The notes under the pieces were generated by a model that saw only the letters and a list, made by a program, of their open reading frames with translations, made no database searches and was not told the origin of the DNA. From NCBI GenBank assembly GCA_049323835.1, contig JBMOOJ010000003.1, positions 1 to 42,049 on the forward strand: 42,049 nt of DNA. The letters run 5' to 3'. This document shows, piece by piece, positions 16,491 through 25,596 of this stretch. This DNA comes from SG-bin9 sp049323835. Its GTDB lineage: Bacteria > Pseudomonadota > Alphaproteobacteria > Rhizobiales > Xanthobacteraceae. Each line of letters opens with the position of its first letter. The stretch's first letter is position 1. The translations under genes and the position numbers were made by a program.

Positions 16491-17593
16491 ATCGAACGCT
16501 CACCTAACCATTGATCGAGTTTCGGCCACAGCCGTTTCACGGCGTTGGCGCCGGCGACGAGGCTGACGTGGCCGCCCTTCAAGACGATCTCTTGCTTGTC
16601 CTTTGAACCGATCTTCTCGATCAGCGGCTTCGAGGCCTCGGACGGCACGATGTGATCATGCTCGGCCACCGCGTGCAGGATCGGCACAGTAATCTTGGAA
16701 ATGTCCGCCGGCCGGCCACCGACCGTCATCGTCTGATTGTAGAGCTTGTTGTCCCACATCAGATCCTTGGTGGTCTGGCGGAAGTACTCGCCGGCGAGCG
16801 GCAGCGTGTCGTTCGCCCACCGATCGAACATCTGGTACGACTTCACGTACTGATCGTTCCACATATTCTCCCAAAGCTGCACCTGGCTCACCGCGCGCGA
16901 CGCCGGCCGCAACATCTCGAACGACGAGAAGATCATTTCCGGCGGCACATTGCCGATCGAGTCGACCAGCCGGTCGACATCGAAGTAACGGCGGTCGGAG
17001 AAGTTCTGGAACAGCTTCATGCCGCGGAAGTCGATCGGCGTCGTGAAGGTCACGAGGTTCTTCAGCGGCCCGTCGAGATGCGTCGAGGCGTACAGCAGCG
17101 ACAGCACGCCGCCGAAACAGTAGCCGATGATGTTGACGTCATCGACGCCGGAGTCGCGCTGCACCTCGCGCACGCATTGCGGGATGAAGTCGAGGACGTA
17201 ATCCTCCATCCGCAGGCTCTTCTCTTCCGCGCGCGGCGCGGTCCAGTCGAGCATGTAGACGTCGAAGCCGCGCTTGAGCAGGAACTCGATGAAGCTCATC
17301 CCTGGCACCATGTCGAGGATGTAGCCGCGATTCGTCGTCGCCATCACGATCAGGATCGGGATGCGGTAAATTTCATCGGCGAGCGGCCGGTAGTGATAGA
17401 GCTGCATCGTGCCGCGCGACAGCAGCACATCTTTCGGCGTCGAGCCGAGTGCCGGCCCGACCGAACCAAAATATTCGACGCCCTTGATGCTGCGCTGGAT
17501 CGCGCGCTGAACTTCGCTCTGGATGCGGTCGGAAACGGAGGCGGCAACATTGGCTGATTTGCCGGCTGCCTGCGGCGCGGCGGATGCGTTCAT
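16487..17593 (-). CDS. phaC: Class III-type polyhydroxyalkanoate synthase, catalytic subunit
   Basis: PhaC polymerises hydroxyacyl-CoA into polyester at the granule surface. At 368 residues it has the short class III/IV length, not the ~600 of class I. The lipase-like box is GYCFGG with nucleophile Cys159; Asp313 (AEHDHIVP) and His342 (KGGHVSL) complete the triad. LDWTAPRAEEKSLRMEDYV matches the conserved substrate-cap region. These enzymes need a partner subunit, and the preceding gene fits that role, overlapping by ATGA at 17590-17593. The gene following it, a GNAT, also overlaps by ATGA. The class III assignment is by length and partner; class IV is the alternative. Confidence 0.93.
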   Translation of the reverse strand: MNASAAPQAAGKSANVAASVSDRIQSEVQRAIQRSIKGVEYFGSVGPALGSTPKDVLLSRGTMQLYHYRPLADEIYRIPILIVMATTNRGYILDMVPGMSFIEFLLKRGFDVYMLDWTAPRAEEKSLRMEDYVLDFIPQCVREVQRDSGVDDVNIIGYCFGGVLSLLYASTHLDGPLKNLVTFTTPIDFRGMKLFQNFSDRRYFDVDRLVDSIGNVPPEMIFSSFEMLRPASRAVSQVQLWENMWNDQYVKSYQMFDRWANDTLPLAGEYFRQTTKDLMWDNKLYNQTMTVGGRPADISKITVPILHAVAEHDHIVPSEASKPLIEKIGSKDKQEIVLKGGHVSLVAGANAVKRLWPKLDQWLGERSI

Positions 17594-17973
17594 ACCTGTC
17601 CCCCTCCGGTCGCAGACGGCGGCTGCCGCGTGCGGGGCGGGCGCGGCGCATCGCCGCGCTGTTCGGCGACGACGTCAGCGTGCACGCGATTGAGCAGCGC
17701 CTTGATTTCGTGCAGCTGGCCTTCGATCACCTGAAGCCGTTCGCCGAAACTGATCATCTGCGTACGGCTCGGCAGGTTCATGCCGGTGAGATATTTCTCC
17801 ATCGCATCGCTGAACGCCTTGCTGGCCGTCGCCGACGCGCTCGTCATCTGGCCCATCGTGCGGCTGAATTCCTGCGACCCCATGGCCTGGTTGGCGAAGG
17901 AGTTGAATCCCTTCTCCATCTCGCCCAGGAAGGTATGCCACACCTCCATCGGGTCCTTGCCTTTGTCGGACAT
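17590..17973 (-). CDS. Short PhaE/PhaR-like PHA synthase partner
   Basis: This 127-residue protein (MSDKGKDPMEVWHTFLGEME) is helical and hydrophilic. Its segment LPSRTQMISFGERLQVIEGQ followed by LHEIKALLNRV (67-97) resembles the C-terminal PhaE box (LPT-R-x-E-x-D...LKRE-LRALK). A Pro/Arg-rich tail follows. Classical PhaE is about 350 residues and Bacillus PhaR about 200, so this is a minimal form. ATG 17973 has GGGAG eight bases upstream. Translational coupling to phaC (ATGA) supports equal production of the two subunits. The proposed role rests on that coupling plus the box-like motif. Confidence 0.75.
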   Translation of the reverse strand: MSDKGKDPMEVWHTFLGEMEKGFNSFANQAMGSQEFSRTMGQMTSASATASKAFSDAMEKYLTGMNLPSRTQMISFGERLQVIEGQLHEIKALLNRVHADVVAEQRGDAPRPPRTRQPPSATGGGQV

Positions 17974-18165
17974 CCCTCGTTCTCCCGGATTGCGAGTATG
18001 TGAAGCCTCGCTTTTCTTTTTTTGCCATTCCATACTGTTGCGGCAGGGCGGTCAACACGGCGCTGATCACAAGGTCAACGCCGCGGCCGCCGCCCGGCAA
18101 AGCTGCGTGCGGCGCGGCAGCGTCTCTGCTATGCGCGTTAACCTGACAACCAAGGAACGATCCAC

Positions 18166-19083
18166 GTGAGCATTCCCCACCAGCCGGCCCAGATGGCGCG
18201 CGCCAACGGTATCGAGCTTTGCTACGAGACTTTCGGCAGCCCGAGCAACGAACCCCTGGTTCTGATCATGGGCCTCGCTGCCCAGATGGTGATGTGGGAC
18301 GACGAATTCTGTTCCGAGCTCGCGAGCCGCGGCTTCTACGTCATCCGCTTTGACAACCGCGACATCGGCAAGTCGACACGCCTCACCGGCGGCGGCCCGA
18401 TCAAGGTGATGGACCTGCTGAAGCTGCGCTTCCTGAAAATTCCGCCGGCAGCGGTCTACAAGCTGTGGGACATGGCCGCCGACGTAGTCGGCTTGCTCGA
18501 CACGCTCGGCATCCCGTCGGCGCACATCGTCGGCGCCTCAATGGGCGGAATGATCGGTCAGGAGCTCGCCATCCGCTATCCGGATCGCGTGCGCTCGCTG
18601 ACCTCGATCATGTCGTCAACCGGCAATCATCGCCTGCCGCAGCCGACGCGCGAGGCGTCCGCCATTTTGATGGCGCCGCCGCCGAAGACAAAGGAAGAAT
18701 ACATCGAGCGGTTTGCGCAGACCTGGAAAGTCCTGCGCGCCGGATCGTTCCCGCAGGACGAGATCAAGGATCGCCAGCGCGCGGAGCTGACCTTCTCGCG
18801 CGGCCTCAATCCGGCAGGCGTCTCGCGGCAGCTGCGCGCGATCCTCGCCTCAGGTCCGCGCAACGACCGGCTGCGCACCGTGCGCGTGCCGACGCTCGTC
18901 ATTCACGGCGACGTCGATCCGCTGGTCCGGCTTGAGGGCGGCAAGGATACGGCCGCGGCAATTCCCGGCGCCAAGCTGCTGATCATCAAGGGCATGGGCC
19001 ATGCGATTCCGATGCCGATCTGGCCACAGATCATCGGCGCGATCACCGAACACGCCATGGGATCGAAGAAGGCGGCGGCTTAG
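18166..19083 (+). CDS. Alpha/beta hydrolase
   Basis: This 305-residue hydrolase starts at GTG 18166 with AAGGA upstream. It shows NGIELCYETFG (strand 1), LVLIMGLAAQ (oxyanion), FDNRDIGKS, nucleophile Ser125 in GASMGG, acid in VIHGDVDPLV, and His in GMGHAIPM. This is the pattern of cytosolic esterases/lactonases near PHA genes, and of the DUF-free hydrolases of the 3-oxoadipate enol-lactonase type. It is divergent from the phaE-like gene (192-bp gap). It may be an intracellular depolymerase or thioesterase, but the motif set does not decide it. Confidence 0.9.
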   Translation: MSIPHQPAQMARANGIELCYETFGSPSNEPLVLIMGLAAQMVMWDDEFCSELASRGFYVIRFDNRDIGKSTRLTGGGPIKVMDLLKLRFLKIPPAAVYKLWDMAADVVGLLDTLGIPSAHIVGASMGGMIGQELAIRYPDRVRSLTSIMSSTGNHRLPQPTREASAILMAPPPKTKEEYIERFAQTWKVLRAGSFPQDEIKDRQRAELTFSRGLNPAGVSRQLRAILASGPRNDRLRTVRVPTLVIHGDVDPLVRLEGGKDTAAAIPGAKLLIIKGMGHAIPMPIWPQIIGAITEHAMGSKKAAA

Positions 19084-19089
19084 TCGCAT

Positions 19090-19216
19090 CACCCACCCGG
19101 CTGACCTTCGGTCAGCCCACCCTCCCCATCAAGGGGAGGGATAACTCGCGGTGATACTCGGTCTCATCCCTCCCCCTTGTGGGGAGGGTCGGAGCGAAGC
19201 GCCGGGGTGGGGGGTG
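19090..19216. repeat. CACCCACCC...GGGTGGGGGGTG palindromic element
   Basis: The left arm starts CACCCACCCGGC and the right ends GCCGGGGTGGGGGGTG. Inside lie a GCTGACC/GGTCAGC hairpin and CCTCCCC/GGGGAGG pairs. It occupies nearly all of the gap between the convergent hydrolase and P450 genes. Confidence 0.85.
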
Positions 19217-19218
19217 AC

Positions 19219-22200
19219 CTACCCGCCCGCCCAGACGTCCAGCACGTAGCGGTTCTGCGTGCCCATGCCGTCGATCCACTGCGCCGCCGCGTCTTCATTC
19301 GCGCCGGTCTTCTCGCGATAGATCGTCATCAGCGCCGCTTTCACGTCCGGCTCCATCTTCGAACCGTCGCCGCAGACGTAGACGATCGCGCCCTGATCGA
19401 TCAGGCTCCAGACACGCTCCTTCTGCGTGGCGATCAGACTCTGCACATAGGTCTTGGTGTCGCCTGCGCGCGAGAACGCGACGTGCAGCTCGGTGATGCC
19501 CTTCGCCGCGAACTCCTTCAGCTCGTTCGCGTAAAGATAGTCCTGCTCCGGATGGCGGCAGCCGAAGAACAGCATCGACGGGCCGAGCGACTTGCCGCTC
19601 GCCTTCTGCGCTTCACGCTCCTGCAGGAAGCCGCGGAACGGCGCGAGGCCGGTGCCCGGCCCGATCATGATGATCGGCACCGCCGCGTTGTCCGGCAGAC
19701 GGAAGCCGGCCTTGGTCTCGCGCACAGTGGCGTGGATCGTGTCGCCGGGCAGACGGCTCGCCAGATAATTTGACGAAACGCCACGATAGATACCGTTGCC
19801 TGCATACGACGGACCTTCGACCACGCCGACGGTGACGGTGCATTTATTCGCACCGAGTGCCGCCGGTGACGACGAGATCGAGTAGTAGCGCGGCGAGAGC
19901 AGCGACAGCATTTCCAGATAGGCATGGAACGGCAGTTCACACGCGGGGAATTCTTCCAGCAGATTGAACACCGACTTGCGCTTGCCGAGGATTTCCGAGC
20001 GATAGCGCTCGGAGGCAGCCGCGTCGTCACCGACGAAAGCCTCCAGCATCGGCTTGGTGCGCGGGCAGCGCGTGTGCTCCGACATGATCTGGATCTGCTT
20101 GCGGGTCGCGACCTGCTGCAATTCCACGAACTCGGTGAGCAGGCGGCCGACCGATACGGCGTTGCCGACCGGCAACTGCGCACGGCGGCCTTCCGGCACC
20201 TGGAGCTTCACCTGATCCGCGGGCAGGAAGCCGAAGCGGCGCGCGACGCGATCGACCAGCGCCGGGTCGTTGCGCGGCGTGACGCTGAGGTGGTCGCCGA
20301 CGCGATAGGTGAGATTGTCCGGCAGCTGCACCTCGATATGCCGCGTGGAGCGATCCGACGCATTGGCGCCGCTGCGATTCTGAAGCTCCTCGTTGACCGT
20401 GACCTTCATCGGCACCGCGCCGCCGAGCGCCGCCATGGTGGTGGTGACCGTCGGTGCGACCGGCTCGACACGATAGAGCGGTTCGTCCTCGGCGCTACGG
20501 GCGAAGTCGCCAGCAATGCCGAACATCTTCACCGCCACCGGACCGAGCTTGCCGAACCACTTGTCGAACGAACCCTCGAGATCGTCGCGGGCATCGCCCT
20601 CGCCGCGCTCGAATACGCGATTGGCGCCTAGCGCCGCCAGCTTCTCGTCGAGCATGCGCGGGATCGACTGATAGGTTGCGTTCCAGTCGCTGTTGCCGCA
20701 GCCGAACACGGCGTAGTTGACGCCCTTCAGCGAACCAGCGGGCGCTTCATTGACCCACTTCACGAACTGAGTCGCGTTGTCGGGCGCCGCGCCGTTGTAC
20801 GAGGCGCAGAACATGATGACGCCGCCCTCGGTCGGCAGCTGACCGGCGTGGTCGTCGAGCGGCGCGAGCTTGGTGGCGAAGCCGTTGACCTCGGCCAAAT
20901 CCGCGACGCGCGTTGCCAGCTCTTCCGCCGTGCCTAGGTTCGAGCCGTAGAGCACGAGCAGCGGCGTGTTGTGACCGGCACGCGCACGCGAGACCGCAGG
21001 CGCTCCGGCAGCTGCGGTCGTTGCCGTCGCCGCAGCCGCCTGACCGGGCACGATGGTACGGTCACGATCGGTGCGCGGACGCACCTTGATCTTGAACCCA
21101 TCGGGCTTGATCGTCAGCGTCTCCTTCAGATGCATCTGATAGCGCTCGTGATCGATCAGTTTGAAGCGCTGAAGGATCATGCCGAGCGCGAGCGCCGCCT
21201 CATGCATCGCGAAGCCGCGGCCGATGCAGGCGCGCTGACCGTTACCGAATGGCTTCCAGGCATTGTGCGGACGCTTCGATTCGGCTTCGCGGCTGAAGTT
21301 TTCCGGATTGAAGATGTCCGGGTTCGGACCCCACACCGACTTGTCCCGATGCAGCGCCATCACGAGGATGGTGATGAACGTTCCCTTCTTCAGCACGTAC
21401 TTGCCGCCGATCACCTCGTCCTTCAGCGGTGTGATGCCATAGGCCGGCGCCGGCGGCCACATGCGCAGCGTTTCTTTCAGGATCTTCGTGATGTAGTGGA
21501 GCTGGTTGACCTGCTGGAATGTCGGCTTGGCATCGACGTTGGCGCCGAGCACGCGGTCGACTTCCTCATACGCCTTCTTCAGTACCTCGGGGTGTTTCAG
21601 CATCGCGTAGATCGCACACGATAACAGGCCGCTGGTGGTTTCGTGGCCGGCGATCAGGAACGTGTTGATCTGGTAGCGGATGTTGATGTCGTCGAGCTGC
21701 TCGCCCGTCACCTTGTCGACGCCGCTCAACATGGCGTTGAGCATGTCCTTCTTGCCCTCCGCCGCCTCGCCGGCCTTGCGGCGCTCGGCGATGATCTCGT
21801 CGACCATCTTGTTCATGAACGCGACGTCTTCGGCCATCGTTGCGTTCCGCTTGCCCATCCAGATTTTCTCAAGCGGCAGGCCGCGCGTCATCATGATGGT
21901 TTCGAGCGAGCGCACCAGCGACTCGACGAACGGATGGTAGTCGCGGCGATAGAACGAGTTGAAGCGATAGTCGAACCCGCAGAGCCCGATCGTGTCCAGC
22001 GTCAGCGCGGTCATGTCGTGGACGACGTCGATCTCATCGTCGGCATTGAGGCGTGACCACTTGTGCACGAGCTGCTCGGCGATATCGACCATGCTCGGGT
22101 GATACGACTGCATCGCCCGGCCGCCGAACGGCTGCAGCAGGATGTTGTGCGCCTTGCTCCAGTTCGGCTCGGTCGTATCTGCCGTGAACAGGCCGTCGCC

Positions 22201-22461
22201 ACCGACCGCGCGCACGCGGCGCAGAGCACCGCGCACCGCCTTGTCGAAGCGTTTCTCGTCGCAGAGTTCGTCGACGAGCTCGAAGCCGGAGACGATGACG
22301 AGCGGCGCACCCATCATGTCGAGCCAGTAGATCGGTCCGAGTTCGTCGGCCAATCGCGTCAGGTGCTGCACCGGCGATGTCGAATCCAGAGACAGCATGT
22401 TTCCGACAACCGGCTTGGTCGCGGGTTGCGGAAGCTGTTTGAGCGAAATGGTCTCAGACAT
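19219..22461 (-). CDS. Self-sufficient cytochrome P450 / NADPH-P450 reductase fusion (CYP102 type)
   Basis: This 1080-residue cytosolic enzyme monooxygenates with NADPH and O2 without partner proteins. P450 domain 1-460: I-helix AGHETTSG (271-278), ExxR KETLR (E330, R333), heme loop FGNGQRACIG with Cys412. An Ala-rich linker (472-490) follows. The FMN domain has YGSNLGTAEE and ASYNGAAPDN; the FAD/NADPH part has RYYSISSSP, GPGTGLAPFRGF, FGCRHPEQDY, CGDGSKM and a C-terminal Trp (DVWAGG), as in P450 BM3. It aligns to BM3 without gaps in the N-terminal ~95 residues, where Phe92 equals BM3 Phe87. BM3 Arg47 and Tyr51, which bind the fatty-acid carboxylate, are Ala52 and Ile56 here. AGGA precedes the ATG. 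Confidence 0.97.
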   Translation of the reverse strand: MSETISLKQLPQPATKPVVGNMLSLDSTSPVQHLTRLADELGPIYWLDMMGAPLVIVSGFELVDELCDEKRFDKAVRGALRRVRAVGGDGLFTADTTEPNWSKAHNILLQPFGGRAMQSYHPSMVDIAEQLVHKWSRLNADDEIDVVHDMTALTLDTIGLCGFDYRFNSFYRRDYHPFVESLVRSLETIMMTRGLPLEKIWMGKRNATMAEDVAFMNKMVDEIIAERRKAGEAAEGKKDMLNAMLSGVDKVTGEQLDDINIRYQINTFLIAGHETTSGLLSCAIYAMLKHPEVLKKAYEEVDRVLGANVDAKPTFQQVNQLHYITKILKETLRMWPPAPAYGITPLKDEVIGGKYVLKKGTFITILVMALHRDKSVWGPNPDIFNPENFSREAESKRPHNAWKPFGNGQRACIGRGFAMHEAALALGMILQRFKLIDHERYQMHLKETLTIKPDGFKIKVRPRTDRDRTIVPGQAAAATATTAAAGAPAVSRARAGHNTPLLVLYGSNLGTAEELATRVADLAEVNGFATKLAPLDDHAGQLPTEGGVIMFCASYNGAAPDNATQFVKWVNEAPAGSLKGVNYAVFGCGNSDWNATYQSIPRMLDEKLAALGANRVFERGEGDARDDLEGSFDKWFGKLGPVAVKMFGIAGDFARSAEDEPLYRVEPVAPTVTTTMAALGGAVPMKVTVNEELQNRSGANASDRSTRHIEVQLPDNLTYRVGDHLSVTPRNDPALVDRVARRFGFLPADQVKLQVPEGRRAQLPVGNAVSVGRLLTEFVELQQVATRKQIQIMSEHTRCPRTKPMLEAFVGDDAAASERYRSEILGKRKSVFNLLEEFPACELPFHAYLEMLSLLSPRYYSISSSPAALGANKCTVTVGVVEGPSYAGNGIYRGVSSNYLASRLPGDTIHATVRETKAGFRLPDNAAVPIIMIGPGTGLAPFRGFLQEREAQKASGKSLGPSMLFFGCRHPEQDYLYANELKEFAAKGITELHVAFSRAGDTKTYVQSLIATQKERVWSLIDQGAIVYVCGDGSKMEPDVKAALMTIYREKTGANEDAAAQWIDGMGTQNRYVLDVWAGG

Positions 22462-22552
22462 TTTGGTGATCCTGCTTTACGCCCTGTTGGTTCGCTCTAT
22501 CTGCCGCATTTTCATGACGGACGCCACGATAACCTTCGTCGCACTTACTCTC

Positions 22553-22577
22553 CCTCTCCCCGCGTGCGGGGGAGAGG
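22553..22577. terminator. Hairpin between acyl-CoA ligase and P450 genes
   Basis: CCTCTCCCC / GGGGGAGAGG stems face each other around a short CGCG-type loop, 11 bp after the acyl-CoA ligase stop. No clear U-run follows on the minus strand. It may weaken readthrough into the P450 gene or be a degenerate copy of the CCTCTCCCC repeat type. Confidence 0.45.
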
Positions 22578-22587
22578 TGCATTCATT

Positions 22588-24270
22588 CTATGAAGCCTTG
22601 GCCTTCATCACCTCGTCGCGCAGCTCGCGCCGCAAGATCTTGCCGACGTTGGTTTTTGGCAACGTGTCGCGCAGTTCGATGGTGCGCGGCACCTTGTAGC
22701 CCGCAAGCTGCGTCTTGCAGAACGTCATGAGGTCGCCGACGCGCACGCTGCCGTCGCGCGGCACAACGAACAGCATCACCGCCTCGCCGGTTCTGGCATC
22801 CGGCACACCAATCGCCGCGCACTCGACCACGCCGTCATGGTTGGCGACGACCGCCTCCACCTCGTTCGGATACACGTTGAAGCCGGAGACGAGGATCATG
22901 TCCTTCTTCCGGTCGACGATCTTGGTATAGCCCTGCGCATCCATGATGCCGATGTCGCCGGACTTGAAGAAGCCGTCCGCCGTCATCACGTTCGCCGTTT
23001 CGTCGGGCCGCTGCCAGTAACCGGCCATCACCATCGGCCCCTTGATCGCAATCTCGCCGGCTTCGCCAGGCGCCACGTCCTTGCCGTCATCGTCAAGGAT
23101 GCGGATATCGACGCCGGGCAGCGGCAGGCCGATGGTGCCGGTGAACTTGTCGGAGTTGGTCGGATTGCACGTCACGCCCGAGCACGTTTCCGACAAGCCA
23201 TAGCCCTCGACGATCGGACAGCCGGTGATCGCGAGCCATTTCTTTGCCACCGCTTCCTGCACAGCGGTACCGCCGCCGTTGCAGACGACGAGTTGCGAGA
23301 AATCGAGCTTGGCGAACGCCGAATAGTTCGCAAGCCCGTTGAACAGCGTGTTCACCGCCGGGAAAATATGGATGCGATACTTTGCAAGATCGCGCACCAC
23401 GCCCTTCAGGTCGCGGGGATTCGGAATCAGGATGTTGAGCCCGCCGATCCGCGTCGCCAGCAGCGCACAAGAGATGAAGGCGAACACGTGATAGAGCGGC
23501 AACGCGCAGACGAAATTCATCTGCCCGTTGATCTTCTTGCTGTTCAGCGCCGGTTGCAGCCATGCATCGGACGCCAGCACCGCGGAGAGGATGTTGCCGT
23601 GCGTCAGCGTCGCGCCCTTGGAGAGGCCCGTGGTGCCGCCGGTATATTGCAGCACCGCCACGTCATCCTTCTTGATCACGGGTTTGCTGAAGTTGAGCTT
23701 CTTGCCCTCGCCGAGCGCAACCTTGAAACGCACCGCGCCCGGCAGCGAATAGCGCGGCGTGGTGCGGCCGACGACGTAGTTCGCGATCGTCCCCTTGGCG
23801 AGGCCGAGCAGATCGCCGACCTTGGCGATCACCACGTGCTTGATGCCGGTCTGTTCGATCACCTCTTCCAGCGTGTTGGCGAAGTTCTCGAGGATGATGA
23901 TCGCCTTCGCGCCGGAATCCTTGAGCTGATGCTCGAGTTCGCGCGGCGTATAGAGCGGATTGACGTTGACCGCGATGAAGCCGGCGCGCAGCACCGCGGC
24001 AACCGTCACCGGATACTGCAACAGGTTCGGCATCATGATCGCGACGCGATCGCCCTGCTTGAGACCGCGGCCCTGCAGCCAGGCGGCCAGCGCGCGCGAG
24101 CGGCGATCGATGTCGCCGTAGGTCTGCCGCTTGCCCATGCACGCATTGGCATCGCGGTCGCGGAATTTCGTGAAGCTCTCCTCGAAAATCGAGATCAGCG
24201 ATTCATATCCGCTGGTATCGACGCTGGCCGGTACGCCGGCCGGATAGCTCGCAAGCCATGGACGCTGCAT
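22588..24270 (-). CDS. fadD: Long-chain fatty acid-CoA ligase
   Basis: This enzyme activates free fatty acids to acyl-CoA with ATP. The 560-residue product has the AMP-binding P-loop YTGGTTGLSKGA (209-220), a GYGLSETCSGV motif, the AMP/hinge region GDIGIMDAQGYTKIVDRKKDMIL, and a C-terminal lobe ending with PRTIELRDTLPKTNVGKILRRELR, which contains the catalytic Lys. ATG 24270 (MQRPWLASYPAG) has GGAGAG five bases upstream; the frame extends to 24315 without support. It lies between the P450 and epoxide hydrolase genes on the same strand. The gene symbol follows family resemblance; chain length preference is not shown. Confidence 0.94.
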   Translation of the reverse strand: MQRPWLASYPAGVPASVDTSGYESLISIFEESFTKFRDRDANACMGKRQTYGDIDRRSRALAAWLQGRGLKQGDRVAIMMPNLLQYPVTVAAVLRAGFIAVNVNPLYTPRELEHQLKDSGAKAIIILENFANTLEEVIEQTGIKHVVIAKVGDLLGLAKGTIANYVVGRTTPRYSLPGAVRFKVALGEGKKLNFSKPVIKKDDVAVLQYTGGTTGLSKGATLTHGNILSAVLASDAWLQPALNSKKINGQMNFVCALPLYHVFAFISCALLATRIGGLNILIPNPRDLKGVVRDLAKYRIHIFPAVNTLFNGLANYSAFAKLDFSQLVVCNGGGTAVQEAVAKKWLAITGCPIVEGYGLSETCSGVTCNPTNSDKFTGTIGLPLPGVDIRILDDDGKDVAPGEAGEIAIKGPMVMAGYWQRPDETANVMTADGFFKSGDIGIMDAQGYTKIVDRKKDMILVSGFNVYPNEVEAVVANHDGVVECAAIGVPDARTGEAVMLFVVPRDGSVRVGDLMTFCKTQLAGYKVPRTIELRDTLPKTNVGKILRRELRDEVMKAKAS

Positions 24271-24425
24271 GGTCTCTCCCCTGCTCCCGGCGCAGCATCG
24301 TTCGAAAGCCGTCATCGGCGATCGCGGCCCGCTCGTTCGTCTCCGGACGCTTCCGGAGATCAGCCATTGTTCCGCGCGGTTTCGCTGCGGTCAAAACGTT
24401 TGTGCGCCCGGCCGATCGGGGGAGA

Positions 24426-25418
24426 TCAGCCGAATCGCTTGCGGCGCCACTCGATCAGCTTGGCGCTGACTTCCTCGGGCTTTTCCTGCTGCGTCCAGTG
24501 TCCCGAGCCGCGCACAAGATACTTTTCGAGATCGGGAACGATCTTTTCCATTCCGTCGGCGGCCGACGGCGGCAGCACCGCGTCGTTCTCGGCCATGATC
24601 ATCAACGACGGCACGCGCACGGTATGATCGAGGCCGGCCGCCCGCTCCCAGTTGCGCGTCATATTGCGGTACCAGTTGATGCCGCCGGTAAAGCCGCTCT
24701 TGCGGAAGGTGTTCACGAACACAGCCTGCTCTTCCGGCGAGAGGATCTTCTCGCGCGGATCGAACCTGGCGTCGTAGGCGGCGACCATCTGCGGAAACGC
24801 GAGGTTGGTCTTCGCCGATGCGCCGACACCGGCGACCGGCGCCTCTGCCGCTTCGGGTTTGCGCGGAATGGGCTTGCGCATGAACGCATCGAACAGCTGT
24901 TCGGTGCGCTCGGCGAAGATGCGATCGGGCTCGCGCGCGGGATCCTGGAACTGCACGATGTACATGCTGTCGCCGAAGCGCTTCCGAAAAAGCGCGATCG
25001 GATCGATCGGCGCGCGGTCGGAATGCGGCGTGTTGATGCCGACCACGCCGGCCGTCCGCGCCATGTGCCGCAGCGGCATCTGCCAGACGATGAACCCGCC
25101 CCAGTCGTGTCCGACGAAGATGGCCTTGTCGATCTTCAGATGATCGAGCAGGCCGACGAGGTCGCCGGTCAGATGCTCGATGTCGTAATCCTCGACCTTC
25201 TCCGGCCGGTCAGTTGCGCCATAGCCGCGCTGATCCGGCGCGATGACGCGGATGCCCGCCTCGCTCAGCGCCTTGATCTGGTGCCGCCATGTAAACGCGA
25301 TCTCCGGCCAGCCGTGGCAGAGCACCATCGGCACCGGATCGTCCTTCGGTCCCGCTTCGTAGAATCCCATCCGGATTCCGTTGACCTCGGCGTACTGAAG
25401 CGGGGGCATTTCCAACAT
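24426..25418 (-). CDS. Epoxide hydrolase family alpha/beta hydrolase
   Basis: The 330-residue protein has the epoxide hydrolase layout: oxyanion motif HGWP (35-38), nucleophile Asp105 in GHDWGG, acid in AENDAVLP, and His in GSGHWTQQEKPE. The cap domain includes INWYRN, whose Tyr is a candidate epoxide-activating residue. The enzyme opens epoxides to vicinal diols. Position next to an acyl-CoA ligase and a CYP102 P450, all on the minus strand, fits disposal or use of epoxidised acyl chains. A haloalkane dehalogenase-like specificity is possible but less likely, as the halide-binding Trp pattern is not evident. Confidence 0.9.
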   Translation of the reverse strand: MLEMPPLQYAEVNGIRMGFYEAGPKDDPVPMVLCHGWPEIAFTWRHQIKALSEAGIRVIAPDQRGYGATDRPEKVEDYDIEHLTGDLVGLLDHLKIDKAIFVGHDWGGFIVWQMPLRHMARTAGVVGINTPHSDRAPIDPIALFRKRFGDSMYIVQFQDPAREPDRIFAERTEQLFDAFMRKPIPRKPEAAEAPVAGVGASAKTNLAFPQMVAAYDARFDPREKILSPEEQAVFVNTFRKSGFTGGINWYRNMTRNWERAAGLDHTVRVPSLMIMAENDAVLPPSAADGMEKIVPDLEKYLVRGSGHWTQQEKPEEVSAKLIEWRRKRFG

Positions 25419-25438
25419 TTACAAACTCCGGCTCTTTA

Positions 25439-25566
25439 ACCTCTCCCCACCTGCGGGGAAAGGTCGGATTGCGCAGCAATCCGGGTGAGGGGCAAAGCAG
25501 CAGCATCTCCGTTTGCGGCTGCCCCTCACCCCGACCCTCTCCCCGTAAGAACGGGGAGAGGGAGGG
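25439..25566. repeat. CCTCTCCCC palindromic element
   Basis: Left CCTCTCCCCACCTGCGGGGA and right TCCCCGTAAGAACGGGGAGA each form a hairpin. GGGTGAGGGGC (25482-25492) pairs with GCCCCTCACCC (25520-25530). It lies between the wax ester synthase and epoxide hydrolase genes, both on the minus strand. Confidence 0.85.
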
Positions 25567-25596
25567 TGCGCGCCGCGGGAGAAGTTAATTCTTCCA

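Noticed and set aside
22837..24627. 596-codon open frame on the plus strand
   Set aside because: It is antisense to the acyl-CoA ligase gene, which has full catalytic motifs.
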